DNA of 64,000 nt from Hemicordylus capensis (lineage: Eukaryota; Chordata; Lepidosauria; Squamata; Cordylidae). The notes beneath the pieces are model-generated. The model saw only the letters and a program-made list of their open reading frames with translations. It did no database searches and was not told the DNA's origin. Positions 33,201 through 45,300 of this stretch are shown piece by piece. The DNA lies in NCBI RefSeq assembly GCF_027244095.1, contig NC_069670.1, positions 13,907,320 through 13,971,319 of the forward strand, read 5' to 3'. A program made the translations under genes and the position numbers. The stretch's first letter is position 1, and each line of letters begins with the position of its first letter.

Positions 33201-36200
33201 GCCACACATTTTACTTCCCCCACATATGTGTTTGTGCTCCATTCGCAGGCGGTGAAAATGGAGAAGCCATATGGGAAATTTGGGGGGGGGCGGGGCCTCC
33301 TTGGTGGTGGCCCCCTGCAGGCCAATATTTTTGGTCCTCAGGATGCTATGCCACCCTGCGGTGGTATCTGAAGAGAGCTGGTCTTGTGGCAGCAAGCCTG
33401 ACTTGTCCCCTTAGCTAAGCAGGGTCTGCCCTGGTTGCATTTGAATGGGAGACTTGATGTTTGAGCACTGGAAAATATTCCTATTAGGGGATGATGGGGC
33501 CACTCTAGGAAGAGCTCCTAGGCTCCAAGTTCCCTCCCTGGCAGCATCTTCAAGAGAGGGCTGAGAGAGATTCCTGCCTGCAACCTTGGAGAAGCCGCTG
33601 CCAGTCTGTGAAGACAATACTGAGCTAGATAGACCAAGGGTCTAACTCAGTATATGGCAGCTTCCTATGTTCCTAAGAGGATATTCTGGGATGGAGGGAA
33701 TGGTAACCACTGAGTGCCACGACTTCTGTGAAACTGGCACCCGTACGCAGTGAAAAAGAGAAGCTCGATGGACCAAAATTCATGCCGAAAGTTCCCCAGA
33801 TAACTTGCAGCGTAGACTAAAAAAAACTACAAGGAGAGGAGAGCCAGCCCAGAAATCGGCGTGCACACACACACACACCCCGCTGCTCACCTGATGTAGC
33901 CCACTTGGGGCCGGTGCAAGAGGCGCCAGCGGTAAGAGGTCTTGTCCTTCCACCCCACGTTGCGTGGATCTTTCCAGAGCAGCCGCACCTGGTCAGCGGT
34001 GTTGCCTGTGTGCCACAGCGCATTGCGCAAGTATTCACCTGGACCCGTGCTGGACTTCACCGCCTGCCGGTGGGGAGGGCAGGAAAAAAGGAGGAGGCAT
34101 TATCAACAGGAGGGGAGAGCTGCTCTGGTGGTCGCAAGCCTGACTTGTCCCCTTAGCTAACCAAGCCCAGGCCACGCCCCTTTCACACCCCTTTGATGTC
34201 ACGCGCAAAGTAGGTGTGGCCCAGGCTTGGGATAGCCCAAGCGAGCTCTTCCTCATCCTTCAGGCAGCGCTTGCTGCCTGACAGTATTTATTTCTCTTTC
34301 TCTCCCTCGTTGGAGGAAGGGCAATAAAGGCTGTCAGGCAGCAAACACTGCCTGAAATGCTAACTGCTAACTTGGCAAAGAGGCACCTTTTAACGTGGTG
34401 ATTCTCTTTATATTTAGCAGGGGGAGAGGAACCGGCCCTGTCCATCCCCAGCACAGCATCCCTCCAGTGACTGTTGCTGGTGTCTATCTTAGGTTTCTTT
34501 TTTTTAAATTGTGAGCCCTTTGGGGACCACGGAGCCATTTTATTTATTTATATCTACGTAAACCACTTTGGGAACTTGAGTGTGAAAAGCGGTGTATAAA
34601 CATTTGTCGTATTCGTATTACCAACCTTGAGCTGCAAGCAAGGCTCGGCCACGGCCCGGAAGGGTGTGGCCTGCCAGTACGCCTGCTCCGTTTGTTTCCA
34701 CATGACCACGTAAAAGCTCGCACTGTCTTGATAGGCGAAGATAAATCCGGCGTAGTCATCGTCGGTGATGGTATTCACGTGGAAGGTGCCCTCGAAGTCC
34801 ACCCCGTTGAATGCCGTGTACCCTGGCGCAGAGTGGGGTGGGAAGGGTTAGCAACCATGCCACCATGAGAAAGTGGGGAAGGGGTATATCTATATCTACA
34901 CACTTGCTACACTCAAAACAGAACCTGTGTTCAAGCTCGTTTACTCAGCCACCAAGGAAACCGTGGCTTCTTATGCGTCCCACCTTTTACCTCCCACCAT
35001 CCTAAAATACCATAAAACAAATCAATTAAAAACCCATTTAAAAACCCTAAAAAACAACAACCCAGTACATTAAAAACCCCTTACAACAATTTAAAAATCC
35101 TGGAAGGCCAGGCCAAAGTATATAAATGCTTCTTACCTACAGCCAGACCTGGGTCGCTGTTCATCGTCTGGACGATTTCCATGCCCTGGGGTGGGGATAA
35201 ATTAAAAGGGTCAGAGATTAGGCGGGGGGCGGGAGGGTGGGTTAGAGATGATGCGACCCTACAGAAGGAATAAGCAGCTAGCAGCTCTGTCTGACCCCAG
35301 GGATGCAGCATCCGATTCCAAGGAGTCGGCCCTGTTATTTAAAAAGCCCAGCGGCTTTTAACCAGAGGTTGCCAGTTTGAACCCCCACCAGTATGTTTCC
35401 CAGACTAGGGGAAACACCTCTATCGGGCAGCAGCGATCTAGGAAGATGCTGAAAGGCCTCATCACACATGGTGTGGGAGGAGGCAATGGCAAACCCCTCC
35501 TGTATTCTGCCAAAGACAACCACAAGGCCCTGTGATCACCAGGAGTTGACACCGACTCAACGGCACATTTCACCTTTAATACAACCACAAGACAGACACC
35601 AGCAACAGTCACTGGAAGTACTGGGCTGGGGGTGGAGAGGGCCAACAAGGGGGTGAAGCGTTGCCTTGCCTGAGAGCAAGACTCCGCCAAAGCCTCCATT
35701 ACTCTTCATGTTGGGAGGAAGGAGTTAAAGAGCCCTTTGGTTCTCTGGGACTCTCCTTGGGTCCCAGAGCATGGCCTAAAGGCACACGAAGCACACACGT
35801 TGATGAAGCTAAGCAGGTCTTGGTGTGGTCAGTGCCTGGATGGGAGACCCCATGTATGCCGCCTTTGGGGATGGGGCTGCAGCTCAGAGGTAGAGCATCT
35901 GCTTTGCATGCAGAAGGCCCCAGCTTCAACCCTGGCAGTATCTCCAGGTAGAACGGGGAGAGACTCCTGCCTGAAACCTTGGAGAGCCACTGCCAGTCAG
36001 TGTAGACAATCCTGAGCTAGATGGACCTCAGTATAAGGCAGCTCCCAATGGGGATAGCTCACTGATAGAACACAGGCCCTGCATGCATAAATTCTCAGGT
36101 TCAGTCCCTGGCAGCATCTCCAGGGAGGGCTATAGCAAAGACTCCTGCCTGAAACCCAGGAGAAGCTGCTGCCAGTCAGTGTAAACAATATTGAGCTGGA

Positions 36201-39200
36201 CCAAGGGTCTGACTCAGTATAAAGCAGCTTCCTATGTAACTATGATCTGTGCACATGATTCAGTAGGTACAGCCTGTCCCCTTGGCCCCCTGTCAATTCA
36301 AAATCTGGCATTTAAAACTCCCCAGGATCCTACATGATGCTCCGGAGGCCCTGCCTCCCTTCCGCAAAATAATTTTTAAAAAGAGGCATACAGTCACGTT
36401 TCTGAAATCTGTGCAATGCTCTTTCTTTCAAAGCATACCTGGTTGAGAACCACCCAGTTGGGGTCAATTTGAGCATCACCCTCCGGGTCCAGGATGACCG
36501 TCTGGTACGCCCGGAAGTCGGTCAGCGTCACCTCGGAGCTCTCCGGGCACACGTCCATCGGGTCGGCCACCGTATCGTTGTCAAAGTCTTCCTCACACGC
36601 ATCCCCGACGCCATTGCCTGTTCATGGAGGGTAAGAATTGGCAGGTGGTTGAAGGGGGAGAGGAAGAAAGGAGGGGTGCCGTGTAAAGTGGGGCAAGGAG
36701 AAGAAAGAGAAGAAGGGGCAATCAAACTGAGACTCTGCCAAGAGGAAGGAGCTGTGTGCTGCTGAAAAGGCAAAGAGGAGAAAGACTTGCATGGCTTAGA
36801 CAAATTCACAGAGAACTAGTCTATCAATGGCAGGATGCCTCCAAATCCCAGTTACAGGGGAGGCAAGGGGCATGCTTTCCTCTCCTGCTTGTGGGCTCCC
36901 CAGAGGCATCTGGTGGGCCACTGGGGGAGAAAGGATGCTGGACTAGACGGGTCTGATCCAGCAGGGCTGTTCTTAAGTTAACTTCCAAGGGAAACCAAAC
37001 AAGTTTCTACCAGACAAGTGGAATTCCTCGGGGCACTCCTGAGCAGATGGTGCTATAGAAGTAAATATTAGTTTAGTTTAGTAGTTTATTTACGATCTTA
37101 GATCAAACATCAATATACACAGAATATACACGGTGAAAAGAGAAAATAATAATGGAAACAAAGTCTAAAATGTCATCAAATATCTAAAATCAGGAATCTT
37201 TGACAGTATCCGATTGCTGTGCTCTAGCTTCTCTTAGTTTGGTCAATGTATAACAAAATTTAGCAACCGCCAGGGATATTGTTGGGTCCCTGTCTTCTAA
37301 TAAGCATATAAGGATTGTCTCAACTGAGTGGCTTTGGAGATCTTTCAGATACCGAGATAAAAATAAATCTCTTTCATCAGTATAAAGTGGGCAATGTAAC
37401 AGTGAATGCGACAATGTTTCGGGAGCAGCTCCGCAGAGGCATAGTCTCTCCTCATAGGGTTTTCTCTCAAATTTCCCTACTAGCATCGCTGAGGGTAAAG
37501 CATTCAAGCGAGCTCTTGTAAACGCCCAGCGCAGCTTTGGTGAATAGATTGTATAGAAATAAGAGGCTGTGACCCAGTCTTTCTTGGTGCTTAGGAATTA
37601 TAGCAGTCTAAAGTAAATATTAATACATCGGTATATTGCCCTTCAGTCAAAACCTCTCAGGGTAGCGAGTGTAACAAATACAATGCTGCAAAAACATAAT
37701 CATCATATATGAAAAGCTGCAAGAAAATAACGAAAGCCACAGAGCAAAGTGACTAAAAGAACGAATACCAGTTACAAAGAAACCCCAGTTAAATCACATT
37801 CTGGGAAGCCTGGGTAAATCAAAACACAAACAAAAAAAAGCAAGTTTTTCCCTGGCACTGAAAAATATAACCGATTTAGCATCAGCCACGACAGCAAGGT
37901 CACTCTTCTGTCGCTGAACCCAGCTCTTGTGGGTTCCTGCTCTAAAGCTGGCTAACTCCATGCTAGGGATCATTAGGAAAGGGACTGAAAATACAACTAC
38001 CAATGGAGTAATGCCCTTATCCAAATCTATGGTGAGGCCACACCTGGTTACGGTGTACAGTTCTGGTACCTGGTTGTTTTAAGGTACAGTCACCACGCCT
38101 TAAAAAGATATTGTAGAGCTAGGAAATGTCATAGAGCTAGAAAAAGCACCTTAAAAAGATATTGTAGAGCTAGAAAAAAGTGTAGAGAAGAGCCAGAGCA
38201 ACTCCTCTACAAGCTAAGACTACAACGTCTGTGCCTTTTTAGTTTAGACAGAAGTGGGATTGGGGTGGGCGGGGCATGACAGAGTTGTATAAGATTATGT
38301 ACAATGTGGGTCAAGTGGATGAAAAGAAGTTTTTCTCATAATATTAGAACCTGGCATCATCCACTGATGCGAAGTGCTGGGAGATTCAGGACAGACACGG
38401 CCTCTTGACACAATGTGTAGAGAAGCGGAACTATGGAATTTCCTGCCACCGGATGTGGTGATGGGCCACCAATCCAGATGGTTTTAAAAAGGGGATTAGA
38501 CAAATTCACGGAGAATAGGGCTATCAATGGCTGCTAGCCTGGATAGCTGTATGTTTCCATCAGGATCGGGGCAGGGGGCATGCCCGTGAACACCAGGTGC
38601 AAGGGAATAGCAACGGGAGGGGGAACTGCCCTCTTTGCCCCACTTGCGGGCTTCCCAGAGGCACCTGGCTGGCCACTGCGTAAAGCTGTGCCTTTGGCCT
38701 GATCCAGCAGGGCTGTTCTTACATTCGTATGCTCAGAGCTACCAGGAATCCTGATCACATCCCCCTCGGAGGGACCCACAGTCTGTGTCCCTTTCAGCTT
38801 CCGGCCTTGGCAGAGGCCCTGGTTCAGCCTAGAACAGGATCACTTCAGTCAGACCAGGAGTTGGCACCAATTTTCACGGTACAGCACTCACCATCCGAGT
38901 CTTTCTGGTTGGGGTTGGAAACGAGGCGGCAATTGTCTGGACCGGGGGGCACGTAATCGGGGATTCCGTCGTTGTCGTCGTCATTGTCGCATTCGTCCCC
39001 TAAGCCGTCGTTGTCCGAATCGAGCTGGGAGCTGTTGGGGATCTCTGCGCAATTGTCTTTGGTGTCCTGATGGCCGTCACCATCACTGGATAAAGAGAAC
39101 ACAAGGGATACAGAAAGCTTTCATATGCAGAGTCAGACTACTGCTCCACCGAGCTGCACGGATGAGGTTTCTGGCAGAAATCTCTCCTACTTCCCAGCCT

Positions 39201-42200
39201 GCCTGGAGAAGCCAGGGGTTGAACTTGTGACCTTCTGCATGCAAAACAGATGCTCCAGCACTGAGCTACAGCCCCATCCCCTGAGGAAGCAGGAACGAGG
39301 CTGGAAGGAGAAGGGTGCCGGGATGTTCCAAGGAGCCATCCTGTCACTAGGGGGCAGTGTGACACTTCTCGAGGACCCCATCTCTTTTTCAAAGATTTTT
39401 TTTTTTAATCGAAGTCGTAAAAACGGATTCCGATCCAGTGAGATAAAAGTTGCAAATGTGCATTCCAATAACATAATCATTTATTAACCAGCGGGGACTT
39501 CTTGAGCCGTAGCCGAGCGCCTTAGCCAACAACAGCACACAGCTACTCATAACTTAGTGGGAAGTTCACATAACTCCGTGGAAAGTGCAAAACAAACTAG
39601 CCATCCCGAGAAGCGACGAAGATGCACATGACCAATTAAGCACAGGTTTACAAGGATAGGTTTCCACACTTTCAAGCATCTTTCTTACTCACCTGTCTTC
39701 ATTGGTGTCACAGACATCACCCACCAGGTCACTGTCTGCATCTGTCTGAAATAAGCCAAAAAATCCGGTGAGCAAATCAAAACACACACACACACACAAT
39801 CTGTGCCAACAGACTTTTAAAAACACATGAAATCTTGGCAAATTTGAGCCCTACGTTAACTGGTCAGCCATCCCAACCTTTACTCTGGGACTCTTAAAAT
39901 AAGACAACAGCATCTGTACATGGAAACATTGTGCAATGTTCCAACTATGATCCAGTCTTTGAAAGCCCAACCCAGTTAGGAGATCCCACTGAAGAATTCT
40001 CTCCCATAACACATGTTGACTCCACACCCTCAAGTCTTCATACAAACGAATGCAACCACAAACGGACACAAGTACGGAATCCAAGACTAGGTTTTTCCCA
40101 AGTTTTTTTAAATATTAGAAATCAGAAGGTCATCTTAAATTCAGAGTCCTGTTCTTTTCGAGTAAATGCAGGCCTGGCCTGTATTATCCTCTACTTTAAC
40201 CTCTCTGCCGCCTCCTCCTCCATGATCTTGGATAATCCCTTTTGAAAGCCATTTAGATGGCTGGCCATCACCAAGTCCTATGACAGATTCTTTATCTGTG
40301 TTTATATCCTGCTCTCTCTCTCCCAAGAAGCCCAGAGAAGCATACATAGTTATGCTGATCCTCACAACAACCCTGTGAAATAGGTCAGACCAAGAGGTAA
40401 GTGACTGGGTGAAAGTCACCCAGTGTTGAGTTGCGTAGCAGAACAGGGTTTTGAACTCGGGTCTCCCTGCTCCCAGTCCAGCACTCACTATACCACACTG
40501 GCTCTGTATATAGAAGTGCTTCCTTTGATCCGTCCTGAATTTCCTGCCAATCTTAATTCCTTATTGACCTTCAAGAGAGCCCTTAAAACCTACCTGTTTG
40601 GCCTGGCCTTCCAGGGTTTTAATTAGTTTTAATTGTTTTAATGCTCTAACCTGGTTTTTAGGGTTTTAATTGTTCTTATTGTTTAATTGCTTTTTAAGAT
40701 GTTTGAATTGTTAATTGGTGCTTATATTTATATTTCTGTTTTAATTGTTTTTGGTTTTAATGGTTTCTGTTTTAATTGTAAGCTGCCCTGAGCCTTTTCG
40801 GAAGGGCGGTATAAAAATTGAATGAATGAATGAATGAATGAATGAATGAATGAATGAATGAATAAATAAATAAAATTGAGTGATTCCCTGCTTTTAGTGT
40901 AACGGGAGAGGGAGACAAACTCAACCCACATTTACAATCTCCACTTCCCCAGTCCATGCATAGTTTTATAAACCGCGATTCAGCGGCCTTATTCTAAATG
41001 AAAGCAGTTTTAACAGCACTGCACCATAAAGGCACAATACAGTGGTAAAGTCCAGGTGCAGGTTGTCCACCTCAGTGAGGACTAGCCCCTCTCATGGCCC
41101 CCACGTCTGGTCTACGACTACGACAAATATTTATATGTCACTTTCCAACCCAAGTTCCGAAAGCGGTTTACAAAGATATGAATAAGTAAATAAAATGGCT
41201 CCCTGTCCCCAAAGGGGCTCACCATCTAAAAAAAGAAACATCAGATAGACACCAGCAACAGCCACTGGATGGATGCTGTGCTGAGGGTGGAGAGGGCCAG
41301 TTGCTCTCCCCCTGCTCAAGAAAGAGACGCGCCACTTTTAAAAGGTGCCTCTTTGCTCAGGAGATACCCCACCAGCCTCTTCTCCCACTGCTGCGTTCAC
41401 CAGGGGCAAAGTGGTGGGCATTCACCCATACCTGAGTCGGGTTGCTCGTCTCCGGACAGCTATCACAGGCATCACCCACCCCGTCTTCATCACGATCCGT
41501 CTGGAGCGGGTTGGGTACCTTGGGGCAATTGTCCAACACGTTGGGGATTCCTGTGCGAAGGGCGGGGGGGAGAGAGAAAGAGAAAGACTCCGCTCTGACC
41601 CAGGCCCAAGCACCTCGGACTCAAAGCGGCCTCATCCAGCACCATGCCTGTCACCGTCACATTCCTGGGCACAAATATGCTCAAAAGTGGTTTGCAACCA
41701 ATTAAGCGATGCATTCAAACCAACACCGATTCACGTTTTTTTTCTTCATTAATCCCCTTTTCGATTTGGTGGTTTTCCAATCATACACCACTGCCCAATA
41801 GCGGCAACCTCATCTTCCCTTTCCTCTTTAGCCCTCGCTGACCCTCACTCCTCAGCCCTCGCTTGCCCTCACCGTCCCCGTCGATATCGTTGTCACAAGC
41901 GTCTCCCTCCCCGTTGCCGTCTGTGTCTTTCTGGTCATTGTTGGGTACGTTGGGGCAGTTATCGCAAGCGTCCCCAAAAGAATCGGTGTCCGAATTCTGC
42001 TGGTCTTTGTTGGGAAAGAGGCGGCAGTTATCCTGGGTTAGTGAGAAAGAAGATATGCGGCCATATTTAGAGCGCAGTTTGGATGGGGGACATACAGAGC
42101 TGCCTGACAGCGTGTCAGACCATTTCGCCCTCCAGGCCAAAATCTACTCTGACTGGCAACAGCTCTCTGGAAATGGGTAATTGGAAGAATATATACATAT

Positions 42201-42244
42201 ATAGGGAGGAGAGGAAGATGGATGGATGGATGGATGGATGGATG

Positions 42245-42304
<60 letters not shown>

Positions 42305-45300
42305 TCTCACACACACAAAAATTGCTCTTTTCCCCTTACAGGATTTTCCAGCTGCAACTTGCATTTTGGACGGTATAGAAATGTATTAAACAACAACAAC
42401 AACAACAACTTCTTCTCTGCTTCACCCAAGTGCTTTGGAGCAAAGGGGGAAATGGGAAGGTGCAGAAATGGGGTGGGGGGAATCTTCCTCAGTCTGTGAG
42501 GTCCTGGAGTCCCTCCCTCTTGCAGGGATTCTCAAGAGAGGGTGTTGGACTACAACTCCCATCACCCCCCTTTCCATCACGGTGGCTGGGGATGATGGGA
42601 GTTGTAGTCCAACATCTGGGGACCCAAGCTTGAGAATCTCTGTGATGGGCAAGCCCTGGACACCTCCGTCTCACTTCCAAGGAAGCCAAGCTTTAGTGTA
42701 CCTCCACATTCTTGATCCCATCGCCATCCGCGTCGTCGTCACACTGGTCCCCGATGCCGTCGTTATCGGCGTCCTCTTGTCCCGAGTTGGGCGTGAGCCG
42801 GCAGTTGTCCTGGAAGAAGCAGGGGCAAGAAATCAGGTGCTGCGCCGTCGACCGGGTTCATCTACTGATCCATCTAGCCTAATCGCTGAATACGAACCAT
42901 CGGAAGCTGCCTGTTACGGAGTCTGGCCACTGGCCCAGCCAGCTCAGGGCTGGCTATTCTGATCGGCAGCCGCTTCTCAAGGTCTTGCCCAGCCCTGCCT
43001 GCAGATGCCGCCAACCAAGGACTGAACCTGGGACTCTCTGCGTATGAAACGCGACCACCCAGTTGAGGCCCCTCCCCAAAATTTATAAGCATGTCCCACA
43101 ATGAGCACGAATTGAAATAAAACATCCTGCTAAGTGGGCAAAGAGGCGCTTTGTAAAATGGAGTCTCTCTTCTCCTCAGCACGGGGGGGGGGGGGGCAAC
43201 TGTCCCACTTCACCTCAGCATGGCTTCCCTCCAGGGACAGTTGCTGGTGCCTCCCTTGTGTGTCTTTTTCTTATTATTTTTCTTTTTCTTTCTTTTTAAG
43301 ATTGGAAGCCACTTTGGGGCAGGAAACCATCTTTCTGTTCCTTTTGCTCTGGAAATCCCTTTGGAAACATTGTTGGCTGAAAAGGCCGAGGGAGTAGATG
43401 CTAGCCATAAATAATAAATAGAGTATCCCCCACTTAGGCAAAGGTCAGCCTTGTTTAGCGGCCTCTGCTGACCAGGCCAAGAGGCACCTTTTCCAAAATG
43501 GAGGCGCTCTCGTTCTGAACAGGGCGAGAGCACGACTGCTTCTCCTCAGCCCAGCCTGACTTCCTCCCTGCGGCTGAAAAGCAGAGTGGGCAGGTGCGCC
43601 ATCAATAATAAATGAGCTTTGCCCCTCCTCAGGCCAAGGTCGGCCTTGTTAAGCGGCCTCTGCCAAGAATGGGCCCCTTTTCAAAATGGCGTCAAGGGGC
43701 GTCCTTCCAAAATGGCGGCTCTCTTGGAGCTCCACCCCCCCCGCCCCACCCAGGCAAAGGTCAGCCTCATTAAACGGCCTGTTAATGAGCTCAGGAGGCA
43801 CTCTGGAAAGTCATATTTCTTAATTCTAACGTTTATATCTTAATTAATATTCATATTTGTATCATTAAAGTCTCATATTTACACCTTCTTATATGTATAC
43901 TTTAATTTATCTTCACATTTATATCTGTGAGGTCTCATCTTTAAGTTTCTCATATTTCTCTATACTTCAAAGTCTCATATATGTCTTTATACTTCTAATA
44001 TTGTTCAAGTCTCTTCCATCCTGCGGGGGGGGGGGGAATTCTCTCTCTGTATCCCAGGACAGCATCACTCCTAGGGGCTCTTGCTGGGGTTTCTCAAGTT
44101 TCCTTTTGGACTGCAAGCTCCTTGGGGGCAGAGAACCAGCTTTCTCATTCCTTTTGCTATGGAAGCCACTTTGGGGGACATCTGGGGCCGAAAAGGCGGA
44201 ATGGACAAATGCTAACGATAAATAATAAATGAGACCTTGCTGGGGTCTCTCTTCGGTTTCTTTTCAGATTAGGAAGATAGAAAGCTGCTTCCTGCTGAGT
44301 CAAGCCCTTGGTCCATCTCGCTCAGTATTGTCCACACAGACTGGCAGCGGCTTCTCCACGACTGCAGGCAGGAGTCTCTCTCAGCCCTCTCTTGGAGATG
44401 CCGCCAGGGAGGGAACTTGGAACCTTCTCTGTTCCCAAAGCAGTCCCATCCCCTGAGAGGAATATCTTAAGAGTGCTTAGGGGGCACAGGAAACACCTGG
44501 TGGTCCCCATCCCACTGCAAATCGATACACGCCCGCCAGTGCAACACCCTAACCACGCCCCCCACGCCAACAGCAGACACGGGGGGCGTGGCCAGAATCG
44601 AGAGGAACGCTCCCGATTCGCCCCAGTCAGCGCTTCGTTCCAGCGCTGCCTGGGAGTTCCTTTCTCTGCTCGCCCCTTCTTACCTGGACGCAGTGCTTAT
44701 AGTTGTCTATGCAGGGCAACGGTTCGTCCGGGTAGCCATCGATGTCCGTGTCGGGTCCACAAATGTTCCCGTTTCCCGCCCAACCCACGTTGCACTGCAG
44801 GAGAGAGCAAAAAGAACACCGTGTCTGCAGGGAATGGGGTGGAAAGACCGTGCGTGGCCCCCCCATGTGGGTTGAAATATTGTGTGCTTCAAAAGAGATC
44901 ACAGAGCCGGGGAAAGTACAGCGAGGAGCTATCAAACCGATCCGGGGGCTGGAGAACCTCCCCCACGAGAAACAGTCCGCGTCTTGGGGGCCTTTTAATT
45001 AAGAGGCTTATCTTCTTTGGAGGCCCTTCCGGACAGCCATCGAGGCCCATCTTTTCAGCCTGGCTTTTAATAACATTTAATTGGTTTTAAGTGGCTTTAA
45101 AAATGGGTTCCATGTTAATATTTTGATTGCTTTTATGTTGTGCCTTAATGTTGGATTTTAAGTGGGTTGAATTTATGATGTAAACCGCCCCGAGCCACAT
45201 TAGGATGAGCGGTATATCAATGAAATAAAGACAGACACACACATACACACAAGAGACATCAAAGGGGTTTATAACATTTTGTACTGTGTGGCATTCTCTC

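Noticed and set aside
37190-37507. 105-codon minus frame with Cys/His motif
   Set aside because: Resembles the C-terminal segment of non-LTR reverse transcriptases; it is repeat-derived.
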